NCBI GenBank assembly: GCA_003254905.1
Contig: QANU01107389.1
Coordinates: 102,522 to 166,521, forward strand
Reading direction: 5' to 3'
DNA length: 64,000 bases
Source of the DNA: Nissolia schottii
Taxonomy: Eukaryota > Streptophyta > Magnoliopsida > Fabales > Fabaceae
In this document: positions 14,664 to 28,377 of the stretch, in pieces
Position numbering within the stretch: the stretch's first letter is position 1
How the letters are laid out: every line of letters begins with the position of its first letter
Made by a program: the position numbers and the translations under genes
Notes under the pieces: generated by a model
Database searches by the model: none
Seen by the model: the letters and a program-made list of their open reading frames with translations, nothing else
What the model was told of the DNA's origin: nothing

Positions 14664-17139
14664 TATCAATTTCACATAGCTAGAGCTAGCTGCCCTACAA
14701 ATATATCTTGTAAGCTCTCAAAACCATCATCCCCTTCCCCTATAGTAATTAAACTTCATATTATTTATTTTGATAAGTCCTGACCCTTTTTTATTTTTTC
14801 AATCCATTTTGAAGGATGTATCTTTTTTTGCTAGTGGTTGGGCAAAGCACCACAATCAGTGAAAAAGGGGGGAAATTCTTCAATCAGCATACGAATATTA
14901 TGATCATCAATTTGAAGGAAGGGGTAATTTCGTGGCATCATGTTATGGCTTTCGGTTCCTAGTCCATCAGATTAAAGTGAAACATGATGAATAAAGTGAA
15001 GCAAAATTAATGGATGAGGAACACCTCCCCCTCTAGGACAGAAAAATTCCAACCAAATAAGACCGTATCTTAATTTCCTAGATCCGTTTGTTATATATGT
15101 TTCTTTTTTTCCTGTATATTTTTTGACTCTCAATTAATATTTATGTGATGCACAAATTCCAAGAGACTCTGTATGAGTCCTAGAGACATCATCAGACATT
15201 GAAAATTTTATGTCATGTAAATTATTGGAGAAAAAAGTATAGTAGTATTGTTTGTGGTGGCAGTTATTCTGTTAGTACAGTTATATATATGTGTGTGTGT
15301 TTGTGAATGTATGTATAATAATTTCACCGTTATTGAGAAATGAAAGGGGTTGATGGATGGTACTTGTCATGTTTGTTTGACATGACAGACCACACATTTT
15401 TGTTGGTTTAGTTAACTTCATGTATGATCTGCAGAATCTTCAGAGTCTTGGCGCATTATTAGGGCTCTTTTTTTTTTTTTTGTATTTTATTATATACTGT
15501 GTTGAAACATATGCCAACTCAAAAAGGAATTATAAAATTAATTTAGTGTTAAAATTTAGTTTTTTTATTAACTATCTATTAATGTATTTCTTAACAATAT
15601 CATTAGGAAGTATATCAAAAGTAATATTATGTACCTCTTAACCCGTATTTTCTAGTTCGAGCCTTAAGAAGTAAAATAACTTGTTCGAGGTGAGGAGATA
15701 TCTCCCTTCTTAAGTGAGTGGTTTAGTTCTTTGAGTCTAACATAATTAGTAGACCAAAATTCAATCAAATAGCCGCGATTAAAGACAAAGAAAAAAAGAA
15801 TGTAATGCTTGATCAAAATAACTAATTTGTTCACTTCACGTGGTTATAGATAAAAAATAATAATAATAAATAACGAAACTCACAATTGTTTGCTTCTTAG
15901 AAATATTAAGTAATATTCTTTATTTATTTTTGGTCTAAACCAGCCTAACTACTAAAATCAGTTAATTTCCGTGTAAAACGAATATATAAGTTATNGAGAG
16001 AGAGAGACACTAAATTGTGTGCATTGGGACATTACCAACCTAAGGTTCATTAAAGTGATTAATGCTTTAACTTCTTAATTAGAGATTTTAGGTTTGAATT
16101 TGAGAATAGAAAATTTTTTTAGGAGACCTCTATTCTATTAAAGGCCTCAGTCAAATCAGATAAGTTAATCGAATTTCTAATAACAAAAATACCAAAAAAC
16201 TGTGTGCATTGAAGCACCTACCGAAAATTTTGTCATAGCAATTAAAGAGCTATGTCTATTAGTGGCATAGACCTATTACCAATAGCCTTTTTAGCTTGTT
16301 TTTGTTTTGTGTGATGAGACCTATTACCTATATAGCTGGTAGAGAATTGCCAATTCAATACTTGAGCTTCGGTTACTCTAAGCATCCATCATATGGATAT
16401 GGTTTTGAAACACGGTATTCGGGAGCTTGCACTTTTATTGACTTAAATTGGTTGACTATGATATGAGAAACTCCATAGCTTCTTGTTTTGTTTTTTAGGA
16501 TCCTAATTGTGTATGAGTTGGTTGATATGATTTGCTTTGATAAAACAAGCTAACAAATTCCGCGTATACAAGAATTATATAAGATGCTTGATCCTAAGGC
16601 CACAACCACTAGGAATAGTAATGAGACATACCATAAATGGTGGACACATCCATAAGGAGAAACAACTAGGAAGTTGAGATGAATTTATCAATTCTGCTTA
16701 AATCCTTCCTGGCCTAGTCACATTCCCTTGTGCTTATTATATGCACTGTTTTGGAGATGTTGACTTTGTTGTAGTTCATTCATAGTTGAACTATTTATTG
16801 TTGCTCTACTTTGGGGATAGATGAAGTCAAATCTTTTGTAATGTAGCTTGAAAAAAGTTCTTAGTTATTGATTTTGGAGTGAGAAGAATCGTTCACTCTA
16901 ATTTATTCATTGTTTGACAAAGATATGGGTAAATTCAACATTTGCAAATATAAATGAGTCACATTTAGCATTGCGATGTTGTTTACTTGAGCAGAAATAT
17001 TCACAGTATTAGCAATAGAAACTGAATCGAAAACAAAAGCAACGAACATATTCACATAAATTAAGCATGTCCATAAAATAAGACATACACAATTATATAG
17101 AAATCAGAATCCATCACAAGATACCTAGTACAACATTAA
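14664..17139. other. Intergenic, no gene recognised
   Basis: This holds the 3' region of the bHLH gene and then AT-rich DNA with no supported gene. The 73-codon ORF at 15420-15641 is mostly hydrophobic T-rich sequence and is not credible. A single undetermined base lies at 15995 next to a short GA repeat. The right part, from about 16200, may belong to the retrotransposon remnant that follows. Confidence 0.5.
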
Positions 17140-18904
17140 TTCCTAATCTTTGGACAGAGTAATTAACTGTAAGTGATACTCTTAATGTAATGATCAAATG
17201 TTGACAATAAATTCTGTCAAACAACTGCCATTCTTTGGACCGATTATTGTTCACATGAAAAAAAACTTTATAATTGTCACACATTTATCATCACAGGTAT
17301 GTCATTATTTGGTCAAACTGTGTCTTCCTTTGGGATGAGCACAATTCACATAAATAAATCTATACAATCATCCATGTAATTTCAATTAAGCTAATTTACA
17401 TAACAGAGGTTACTTTGACAACATGCTATTTCAATTAACTCAATTAAAAAATTATTAGAATAAATATTTATTATCATAAGTATTCATATAATTCGGTCAA
17501 ATATTGATCTTCCTTTTGTACCAATATTCACATGAATCACACAATCATTGTTTTCTTACGTTTTAAGATAGACTGATTTTAACAATAGAGGCTACTTTGG
17601 TAACATATTGTCTCAGTCAATTCATCACGAAACTGATTTTTTTTATAAATAATTGAATCCAAATAACACAAGAGGATTCAAAGTATCATAAAAAATATTG
17701 TCAAAATATCCTGTCAAATATTTAGCTTTTCTTTGGACCGACTAAATATTCACATGGAAACATGAGAATTTGTAACCTATTTATTACCACGTATATTTTC
17801 CATAAATTGGTCAAACAATAATCTTCCTTTGGCCGATTAATGCTCGCATAATTAAATGAAAATAAGCTTAACGTTTAATGTTTATTATTTAGACAAACAA
17901 TAAACTTTCTTTGGGCCGATTATTATTTGCATAAATAACAAACATTAATTAATCCTTTCGGTTACCCAAATTACCTCAAACATATTAAGCATTACCTTAA
18001 TACATGTCACACCTCAAATATAAAATAAAATAAACTGAATATATATACACATAGACAGGTACATCAGAATCAATCAGAGAGTATGTATATATAAATGAAA
18101 TCAATATGATATAAATTGATTGAGTCAATCCCTGAATATAATATATAAGGAATCAATCATTAAACCTTATAATGCAAGAGTCAATTTTGCAAGACAAAAC
18201 CCCATTTGTTAGCCCATACATCAAGCCTTCACCAAATCAAGGCAAATCAATTATTGCCCAAATCATGGCAATAAGGTTGAACAAACAGCAATGGCATATA
18301 TGGAGCAAATACAGAATCACAAATAAATCACGAACAGCTCAATGGCACACTTGCCAAATACATGCAATACTAATATAATCAAGAATTTGGTATATTATAA
18401 TTCTCCAATTTATTCTCAATTTTACAATTGCATATATATCCAATTCCCAAATTAACACTTTAGGGTTCATAAATTTTGGAAATATTGAATAAATAAATTA
18501 TCGACATACGATAATGCAGCGGAAATTATAAGCACAAATTTCAATTTTCCAAATCATCAAAAAACCACAAATGCTAATAACCTGACAATGATGGGTGGCT
18601 CTGATACCAGTTGTTGGAAATTTAACGATTTACTTCACGTCAAATTACTAAGGATTATAGGATTTTATAAATACCTGTATTCATGGCTAAACGATTGAAA
18701 TCCCTTGCAACAATTGATCACGAAAGAGAGCGTTGGTTTCGTGGCCTTCCTCAACCAAATCACCTCAATTCCTCAATGGGACCTTCTGTTTCTTTTGAGA
18801 TGCTGAGAAGTGAAACGTTTTCCGATTTAGTGTGTTGGGGACCATAATCATTCCTAACGTATTTAAGCTCACAAGCGTTCCCACTATCCCTTGATGGGCC
18901 AACA
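17140..18904 (-). mobile_element. LTR-retrotransposon remnant, minus orientation
   Basis: Reading on the minus strand, a 293-bp LTR (18904 to 18612) ends in CCAACA. Two bases later comes TGGTATCAGAGCC (18609 to 18597), the standard plant primer-binding site for initiator tRNA-Met. The leader beyond it, at lower coordinates, contains six diverged copies of a segment built on 'ctttgg-ccgat...ttcaca' (near 17233, 17328, 17510, 17731, 17825 and 17905). No gag, protease, integrase or reverse transcriptase reading frame is visible and no second LTR was found. The element is therefore truncated or non-autonomous, and its left limit is not resolved. Copia is more likely than Gypsy from the short TG..CA LTR and its spacing to the PBS, but this is not proven. 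Confidence 0.7.
18612..18904 (-). repeat. Long terminal repeat (293 bp)
   Basis: The sequence begins TGTTGG and ends CCAACA on the + strand, a perfect 6-bp terminal inverted repeat of LTR type. It is placed exactly beside the primer-binding site at 18597-18609. The five bases after it are CTGAG; a matching CTGAG at the other end of the element was not found, which fits truncation. Confidence 0.75.
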
Positions 18905-20698
18905 CTGAGGTGGTTGCGATGTCCTTCTAAGTTCTAATTAGCAAACACACTCTATTTGAAGTTCACACATACTTTACAAAATTGTTTGTGCTTTAGATTT
19001 TCTTTTTCTTCTAATAATGTTGATATAATTAGAACTTATACACGTTAAGTCTCCAGCAACCTTTCTTTTTTTTCTCCTTTTGTTTCCCTTGCTTTTCATA
19101 CAAAATGGTTTTCTCAGGTTAAGTGACAAGTAGCAGCTGCGGGCCAGAGAAACAAATTGTGCTGAAATGAGAATTGGATACATTACTTAATCATGCGTGG
19201 TCAAAAACATTCTCTTGCAAAATAACAAGGGATATACGAGTCTTAAAGTTATGATTAGATTGAACATAAAAGGTGGTAGCTTTTTTACATAAAAGTAGTA
19301 AAGGTATTTAAGAAAAATAAAGGAAAATCATGGTCATCTTGATGAATAAAGAACCGATTAAGTTTTATGTCACTAGGTAAAGTTTGGTATTTAAATCGGA
19401 TCATTATATATGATTGACTATGTCGATATAAATTAGATGACACTACAATGTTATGTTATAAATTATATTAATATTCAGAAGTGTTAAATTTTACCATAGC
19501 CATAAAAGAGAGAATTTAATCCCCAATAAGCAACTATAAGAATTTATTTTTTACCCTTAAGCTTTAATTGCCCTTATGATGTAGAAAATGTATTTTTGTG
19601 CTCCACCTGTTTTCTCTCTGTCGACCCACATAATGTTGCAATGTACTCACCAAATCATATGCACTATTCCTCGTCTATGTCCTTTCCAACAGAGGCTACA
19701 TAGATTGGGGCTATATATGATGTCTTGTGTAACATATATAAAGGTTAAAAAAAAGTAAAAAGAAGTCAATTCTTGTTTCAGCCATGCATATGTCTAGTAC
19801 CATACATCTCTTCGATTAAAATTTGTTGTAAGTTTAGAATTTAGAGTTTAGGGTTAAAAATTTGTCACTTGAAACAGGTAAATACATTACAAACTCGTCA
19901 CTTACATCAATCAATTTTTAGGGTTTATTAAAATGTCAATTTAATTGTGAATTTTAAAAATTCTTTTAAGTATTTTTAGTTGTTGCATTTAGAGTGAAAA
20001 AAATTCTTTTATTATTAATGAAAAATTGAAATTTGTCAATGGCGAGTTCATGTTGGAGACCATGTTTGGATGAATAACTACAAATTCCCATAGTTTGACA
20101 TATTTGGCTTCATTTACCATGTCATGTGCAATTAACTATATCTCTTCGTAAAGGCTACACACATATGGTCTAGAACCAACTCGTTCCACTAGGTTCTAGA
20201 GTCTAGACTCCCATTTCATCATTGCTACTTTGCAATAAACATTTTTGAGTCTTATAATTTGGTACCTAGCAATTAAAGGTGAATGAGAGTCATGGCTTGA
20301 TAAGTTCCATACTACTATCATTTTTCCCCCTTCTTCTTTCAAATCATGGCCAATGATCAATGCTGGATTTGGGCAACAGAAAACTGTTCTCTGGCCCGGT
20401 CGGTGCATATTTGCCACTTGGCTCCTAGTAGCAGCAAATTTGAGAAAAAAGCTCGTGACCATAAAAAGCCATGTCTAACACACTTTGCCAACCAAGCCAA
20501 TTGGAGAAGTCAAGGTGCTGAACTTATTTGTTACTCACCAACACATCCACCTGTAAATTGAATTGAGGATCCACCTTTTTAGTTAAATATGAGAAATATT
20601 ATTTGAATCCCCTGTACATATAGACATACTATGAACATAGTACATGAATGTGAGAATGGATAATTATTGAAATATAAATGTATCAAAATGGAAAAGTG

Positions 20699-20700
<2 letters not shown>

Positions 20701-20745
<45 letters not shown>

Positions 20746-20860
20746 AAAGGGGTTGTATTTGGTGTTGAAAAATTATGAGAAAAACTTGTATGTTTATAGA
20801 GCACATTTAATACATGTTTTATAAACATTATCAATCATTTATTTGAACTTAAAGTAGTAG

Positions 20861-20902
<42 letters not shown>
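20701..20902. repeat. Two long (AT)n microsatellites
   Basis: One tract of 21 AT units covers 20701-20742 and a second of about 20 units covers about 20863-20902, separated by 120 bp of unique sequence. Long pure AT tracts like these are fast-mutating and can extrude cruciforms. Confidence 0.92.
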
Positions 20903-20907
<5 letters not shown>

Positions 20908-21603
20908 AGAAATCAATGATTAATAATACTCATAAAATTCGCATGCTAGTATTTCTTGACAAGTAATACAGTATTGGCACTATCTCGGTAGATTGAACTT
21001 CCCCTGTTACAAATGGATCATTGCTCGTTAATTCAATGTTGAAATGTAAATAATGTTATGAAAAAATGTCTTAACTAGTTCCTAAATTTTTTATCGGTGT
21101 TTATATTAGTCTTTAAATATTTCAAATAAAATGAATAAGAAAAGTAATGTCTAAATTGTTAGCATTGTCTTCTTGTATAGGTCTTAATACCCCCAATTAA
21201 TCAACCATGTGAAACAACCATTCATATCCAAGTCCATTATTGCATAAGTAGTACTTTGTTGCAACAGTGTATCTGTCTGCAGCTAAAACTGTAGAAAGTA
21301 ATCAAGTATAGAGAGGAAGGGGAAAAAAATTAAAATTAAATTTCTTCAAAAGGAATCTTTTATCATAACATTCATATGTGATGTGACAGAAATAATTACA
21401 GTTCTGCTGTTCAAACAAGACACTGGAAAAATGTCTCCCCTGTCAAACCAAAAAAACGTTACATACAATAACCGACGAAAGTTAATAAATATTTTGCAGA
21501 ACCATATTATTATTAATTGTTTTGTGCGTACAAGCTATGACAAGTCAGCGTCCAAAACCCTCCATTCTGACTTTTGTGCAACATAAAAGCAGCTTCCATT
21601 GGC

Positions 21604-21617
21604 TTGACACGTGTCAA
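21604..21617. promoter_or_regulatory. 14-bp palindrome centred on a G-box
   Basis: TTGACACGTGTCAA is a perfect palindrome with the CACGTG core bound by bHLH and bZIP factors. No gene is recognised nearby, so its role is open; chance occurrence is possible. Confidence 0.35.
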
Positions 21618-24600
21618 TTTGCCTTCCTTAGATGGTGATGAGGAATACTACTTAGCATTTGTTTTTTTGTTTTTTGGGCAAAGCTTAGCTTGAGTATGAA
21701 GAAATGGACGATTCTCAATTCAATATCTTAAGGACTACATATATAACCACGCAATTAGATTATAGCTATGTAATCATTTTTTAAAATAATTGAAAAGCAC
21801 TTAAAATTTCTTAACAACCAAAAACATGGGTTTGATTCGCACTCCGTGTTATGAGAAATATTTACCATCCGAAAAGAGGAAAAAACGGAATCCTTGTCTA
21901 AAAAAATGCCTTGAGAAAAGACAGATGTATAGAACCCTTCAACGAGATAGTACTTTTTCAACTCTCTCCAAATGGAATCTATTATAAACATATATACCAT
22001 AGTTCCTTACTTCGACAGGGTACAAATATCTAAATTTAATATTTTTAGATACCTTTTCAGACATATTACCGATACTAAGTAGCGGCCAAAAATTTGTACC
22101 CATTTTTCATGATATTATGCATGGATCAAAAGAAGAATAAAGTCTGATATAACACAAATTTAATATTTAGACCATCAAACAAAACAACAATAAAATAAGA
22201 CGGCATCAAAACTCGACACTCTTAATCTCAAAAGTCAATTGAAAGGGTCACAAAAAACTTCCACAATCTAATTTAATTTGTAGTTTGACACGTTTATATT
22301 AACTGGAGTTTTCTGATGGTCTCTTCTCCCATTTTCTTATGAAGTTATTATGATACGCGTGTATGATACATCAAAGTCTTCAAGACTGAAATCACTGTTA
22401 CTTACTACTTTATGAGAGAGCTTATGCTGCTTTTTTTTGAATAATAATCAAACATGGAGTGCTTCTATGGGGTTCAGGGGCCATACCTTGTTTGTTACAG
22501 TTTTAAAGATAACTCTTAGTATATAGCTCTATATCTTTCTTGGAAAGAATTAAAGGCGTGGAGACTAATTAATTAATTACTATATAGTTTTCTCAGTAGT
22601 TTCCCGAACCTCATGTGTCAATGTGTTTGTCAGCTTCTTCTGTTGGGAAAATTGAAAATACATGTGTGTCATAAAAGACACACTAGCTAGCATGCATGAC
22701 ACATTGACAGAATCGGTTGTGGCTATATATATGGCTAGAGAAATTCTCAGAAGCTTTTAGAGCAAGTAAAACAATTTTGTTTTGCATTATTCGTCACTCT
22801 AGGCATCGGTTTTGTGAGTTATGATTATCTTACACTTTCTTAGATTTTTAATGCAATACAAAGAAGTTAAGTTGGTACATATATATTATCCAATTTTAAC
22901 TGAAGTTTATTTGATTTAAGTGGTTTAAGATATTTTTTTCTTCTCTTAAATGATATTTCGTATTTGAATCGTGCAAATAAAAAAAATTATTAATTAGGGT
23001 TGAGAAAATTTTACCTTTTATATAGACTTTATTTGATAATGTTGTGACTTTTTTAGAGTAGTTGAGCTCTTTAACTTTCTAAAAATTATTTTAAAAGATT
23101 CATAACAATATTATTTAATAAAAGAACAAGAAAACAACTCTCAAAGTAGAAGTTATAAGAGCAGTATTTAGTAAATATATTATAAATCTGACCTTTATAT
23201 ATAAAATTATTATAATAAACATTAACATTAAAGAGAGTAATAATGATCATTAAAATCTAAGATTACATTAATATTTTAACGTTTAGAGATCACAAATTAA
23301 CTTTAAAAAACTACTTATGAGAGCACAACACATTTAACTTTTAAAAGCTAGTAACAAAAAGTTTTATCAAACCAAATCATAGTGGGTCAAATCAACTCAA
23401 CATTAAGTACCAATAAACTTTCATATAAATGTGAAAAAGTTAATCAAGAATTGCATGTACATGTGGTTGGTTTAACGTAAAACACTTAAATGACATGAGG
23501 CTTATCACAACAAGCTTAATCAGCTTGTTTGTCCTCTTGCCTAGCCGACATCCATGTATGGATACCCCAATATCTTTGCCTTCAGTCCAATCCTCATCAA
23601 AAGCATGATTAACAAGTTTCAACTTATATTATACGGCCTCTAAATGCAAGTCTTTTCATGGGTTATTAAAAAGCTAAAGTAAGATTTAACGCCAATTAGT
23701 AGTATGAAAGGAGATCTAATCCTAAACTTACCCCCAATAGACAAATCTTATTAGATGCTAATAATGAGCATCATTGTAACATCATTCATAAATGATGCCT
23801 TGATTGAATTTATAGTCTAATCAAAATTAAGTTATGGTGCTATAACTGGGATGATTGATCCAGCACTAAGGATCTAATTGTCGGGAAAGACGGTTTGTCG
23901 GATACGATTTTCATCCAATTACGTCCCATTAATTTGCTCAAGTTTGAATGTAGGTGTGACAATGACAAAACAACTTTTCCCAACGGAAAAAGTACCTCTA
24001 AATAAAATAAAATATTATTATAATTAGTTCGTTGAGTTTTCCTTCTTCATACAAGTTTGAAGTTGGAAAAAAAATTAAAGAATTTTATATTATGAAATTA
24101 ATGTCATGGAAATAAATTTTCTCATGTCAATTTTTTACATAACAATATCATATTTAATAGAAAAACATAATTTTGTCCTATAAAAAATTGATACGAGAGG
24201 ATCTGTTATCCTAAAGTCACGTATTGCCATAAAACATGTACGACACAAATAAACATAGTGGGGGTTGTGGCCCTAGCTGCTTGAGCTATGATTATGCTAA
24301 AAAACAATGGTCAGCTAAGTGGCGTTTGATTCTGAGAAAGTTCACGGAAAAATCAGTATCCATTGAAACAAAAAAATGAGTACACTACTAACAAGTAACA
24401 ACGATCTTATTCTATAATTTTTTTGTATGGTCTCTTATTGTCTTTGATATTAGGGGACGGGATAAGGACATGAGATTATCCTATTCTTATATCCACTTAT
24501 AAGAGGAGGCCCAATGTTTGTTTTCATTTGGAGGATTGGAGAGAGAAAATTATTTGTCGCGGAAAAGAATTTATGCTGCATAATATATAAAATATTGGAT

Positions 24601-26705
24601 CAAGATTTTTTATTTTTAAAATGAAAAATAGAAGGTAATATTTAATATTTTGCTATTTATTAAAGATGATGAGTTGAGATAAAATAAATGATGAATGATG
24701 AAATTTTGAACATTATATTTTACTTTTCATTTTAAAAAACAGAGGATTTTAATCTCAAGATATTATTGTTTCTCATTACTTTTTCAACTTAAAAAAATGA
24801 AGGCCTCTTTAATTTGTACTTTTATTTCTTATTTTTATATGCTTTTTGTTTTAATAATTTTGCAAAAGAAACAATAAGAATTAAAAATAAAAGCAAAAAA
24901 TTGACTTTTTTTCTATTTTTAATTTTTTTTATAAAATTCTTAAAAATATAAAATAAAGTCAAATTACGAAACAAATATGCAAACTAAACATGCTATAATA
25001 TTTAAGATGTCACATGGAGAATAAATTCTTTTAAACTCCGAAATACAAAAGAATTTCCAAGATTGAGGTCTTAATTTGGGAGGTGGAGGGAGCAGGTTGG
25101 GAGAGGGTGACATGGTTTGGGCATGGCATAGGCTAAGGCAGGTGCCAATGGAATACGTGGGGTCCACACATATGGTCCCACTAGGCATGACCCTTCAGCC
25201 ATATTGAATTACCCTGCCCCTTTTTGTCTTGAGGAATTGAAGAGATTATTATTGAAAACAGAAGCTTGACATTGATTTATAAATGGGAGCTACCCATACC
25301 TCTTTGCACCTACGACATGGGCTGTCCCAACCCTCCAGTACCCTACATTTAAAAAAATTAATTTGAGAAATATTATTTATATTTATTTTATATAAGATAA
25401 TAAATATATTTATTATTTATTTATAACTAAATGAGATATTGTTAGGTGTCTCATTGAAATTTTAGCTAATAACAAATACGATATAAATTCACAAAGTGTC
25501 TCATATGAAATGAGCCCAAATAATTTACATGTCAACCCCTCACTTGATTTTATGTTTCCCACTCTCTTGATTTCTTGTTACTCTTGAACCCTCCTTGTCC
25601 CTGCTATATCATATATACTTTCAAATCATGTAGGTAGCCATGTCTTCCACTTCCAACCAAAGATTTCCAAAAAAAGTAATAATTTAAGAGCAAGTTAATA
25701 ATAGTTTTTTTTTGTTATATCTTTTCTATGGAAATTCCCAACTTTAGAAATAGTTACCTGGAGCAATATCATATTTGGAGTTTGAAATCAGTAAGGTGTG
25801 GACTTTTGACTAACTTTAATTATTGTCACCACAAGTTAGAATAATAGCAGCCATAACAATTACGTTCACAGCACAGTTTGTTATTTGGTAACAGGAGAAA
25901 AGAAAAAGAAAAAATGAAAAAAGAAAGAAAGAAAGCCTAAACAATTGCAAGCCAATTCAATAAACATGCAATTCCATTAATTCAAAATAGAGATTTAGAC
26001 CGACGTATGGTGATCGCATTTTAGATAATTATAAACACCAACGAAATTTGTGCATAGTGCATCGAATCACTTTGTTGGCTATCATACCGTAATTTCCGCC
26101 ATACCCATTTTAACGAATGGCTAATAGCCATCAGATTTACCTGATAACAAATCATGATGAGATTGAAGTAACGGCTTTGGAATCAAGCGATAAAAACTGC
26201 TTTCGTATAATTTCGTACAGTCATGTTTTGGGCTATAAACTATTTCCCTTTTCTCTCTTACTGTTTACCAATATCTCAATTTTGATTGGTATAAAAACAC
26301 GTTCGTGCTATTTTCACGAAATTTGTTTTCGGGACATATAGCAATGTTGTTTTCCGACCCATTACCTTCAACAATCGTGATCTATTATTATTAGTTAAGA
26401 ACATGTTCATATTTATATCTTAACTACATTTATTTGAACAACTATATTTCCCCCCAATAAAATAAAACTAGATTCTAACCCGCGCGATGCGCGGCAAGGA
26501 TGACAAACTATTTTTGCGAATATATTTAGAACGACCATATTTTTGACGATACAAATTAAGTAATTGTAACCATTGCACAATGCAATTGTAACTATATTTT
26601 TTGACTATATGTTATTAGATTATTATAATAAAGAAGGAACAACTATATTTCCCCCCAATAAAATAAAATAAGTTGTTTCTTGGGGGTTTGAGGTATTTTC
26701 TTTTT

Positions 26706-27860
26706 GGGTTAATTAAGTTTTTCATCCCTGTAATTTGGGAAAGTTTGGTTTTGGTCCCTCTGTGTAAATTTTAGTCCCTGTAAAATTTGAAAATTTGGTT
26801 TTAGTCCCTGGGGTGGGGTGAGGGTTGACTGGGCTGACGTGGCGCTGACGCGGCGCGCCACGTGGGATGCCACGTGGCATAACCCTAAACCCAACCCAAA
26901 CCCGACCCGACCCGACCCGAAATTAATTTAAAAATTAAAAAAAAACCCTCCCCCACCCTCCTCGCCCACTCTCCTCGCCGACCCTCCTCCCTCCCTCCTN
27001 NNNNNNNNNNNNNNNNNNNNNNNNNNNNNNNNNNNNNNNNNNNNNNNNNNNNNNNNNNNNNNNNNNNNNNNNNNNNNNNNNNNNNNNNNNNNNNNNNNNN
27101 NNNNNNNNNNNNNNNNNNNNNNNNNNNNNNNNNNNNNNNNNNNNNNNNNNNNNNNNNNNNNNNNNNNNNNNNNNNNNNNNNNNNNNNNNNNNNNNNNNNN
27201 NNNNNNNNNNNNNNNNNNNNNNNNNNNNNNNNNNNNNNNNNNNNNNNNNNNNNNNNNNNNNNNNNNNNNNNNNNNNNNNNNNNNNNNNNNNNNNNNNNNN
27301 NNNNNNNNNNNNNNNNNNNNNNNNNNNNNNNNNNNNNNNNNNNNNNNNNNNNNNNNNNNNNNNNNNNNNNNNNNNNNNNNNNNNNNNNNNNNNNNNNNNN
27401 NNNNNNNNNNNNNNNNNNNNNNNNNNNNNNNNNNNNNNNNNNNNNNNNNNNNNNNNNNNNNNNNNNNNNNNNNNNNNNNNNNNNNNNNNNNNNNNNNNNN
27501 NNNNNNNNNNNNNNNNNNNNNNNNNNNNNNNNNNNNNNNNNNNNNNNNNNNNNNNNNNNNNNNNNNNNNNNNNNNNNNNNNNNNNNNNNNNNNNNNNNNN
27601 NNNNNNNNNNNNNNNNNNNNNNNNNNNTTTTTTTTTAATTTTTAAATTAATTTCGGGTCGGGTTTGGGTTGGGTTTAGGGGGGTTATGCCACGTGGCATC
27701 CCACGTGGCGCGCCGCGTCAGCGCCACGTCAGCCCAGTCAACCCTCACCCCACCCCAGGGACTAAAACCAAATTTTCAAATTTTACAGGGACTAAAATTT
27801 ACACAGAGGGACCAAAACCAAACTTTCCCAAATTACAGGGATGAAAAACTTAATTAACCC
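26706..27860. mobile_element. MULE-type DNA transposon with long TIRs and 9-bp TSD
   Basis: The element starts GGGTTAATTAAG and ends with its inverse CTTAATTAACCC. Both flanks carry the same nine bases TTTCTTTTT (26697-26705 and 27861-27869), the target-duplication length typical of Mutator-like elements. Inverted arms of at least 230 bp (26706 to about 26946 and 27628-27860) are almost identical. They differ by a short C-run and by the copy number of a GACCC motif. Each arm has 'ggtccct/gtccctg' motifs and two CCACGTGG sites. The interior is lost in a 628-bp N gap, so a transposase cannot be assessed. The near-identity of the arms suggests recent insertion. It lies about 520 bp upstream of the GT29 gene start. 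Confidence 0.85.
27000..27627. other. Assembly gap (N run, 628 bp)
   Basis: The run of N replaces the centre of the MULE. The left edge is very C-rich on the + strand ('ccctcccccaccctcct' style repeats). Together with the long inverted arms, that probably blocked sequencing or assembly. Any open reading frame drawn across it is meaningless. Confidence 0.98.
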
Positions 27861-28377
27861 TTTCTTTTTTAATATTTTTGGTAGACTGTATTTTCTTCTA
27901 TGGTTTTCCTTTTGGGTCTTGAAGCTTCTTGGATGGATTTTTTTTTTTTTTTTGGGTGGTAAGCTTCTTTGATTGCTATCCCAAATAATGTTGTACATTG
28001 TAACTAGTGTGTGGTTTGGGCTGAGATTGGGCCTGAGACATAGTTCGCTGCGATTTGATCATTTGTAGCGGACGAAACTTGGACCATTGTTTAGGTCCAC
28101 CCATTTGTGGCAGGTTTTAGGGCCTAGCCCACTCGACCAAAAATCATGTTTTTGTTGAAAAATCCATTTATTGATAATCTCATGATTCTTCTATATTTAA
28201 TGTAAAGGCTTTTCATAAGATCTGAAATTTAATCCATAAAATACCCCACAGCTCACGCCTTACACAGTGATTGATTTCGCTTGTAGCAGAAGCAGCAGGT
28301 GCTCATTGTAATAACAGATTCAATCTCCAGAGTTCGATAAACCCTAATTCTCTCTTTCACGCTTCGCTTGGCAATCG

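Larger units (their letters stand above)
18905..26705. other. Intergenic, no gene recognised
   Basis: No gene is supported in this 7.8-kb spacer. Small ORFs such as 20196-20462 (-), 20346-20561 (+), 21755-22000 (-) and 24964-25188 (-) show no family signature and no splice partners. A relatively GC-rich patch at about 25070-25215 stands out from the AT-rich surroundings but nothing in it is recognisable. SSRs and a G-box palindrome are listed separately. Confidence 0.5.

Noticed and set aside
24964..25188. 74-codon minus-strand ORF in a GC-richer patch
   Set aside because: Pro/Ser-rich start without a motif; the patch may be regulatory or repeat DNA, but nothing supports a gene.
26935..27699. 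254-codon minus-strand ORF
   Set aside because: It is made almost entirely of undetermined bases in the assembly gap.
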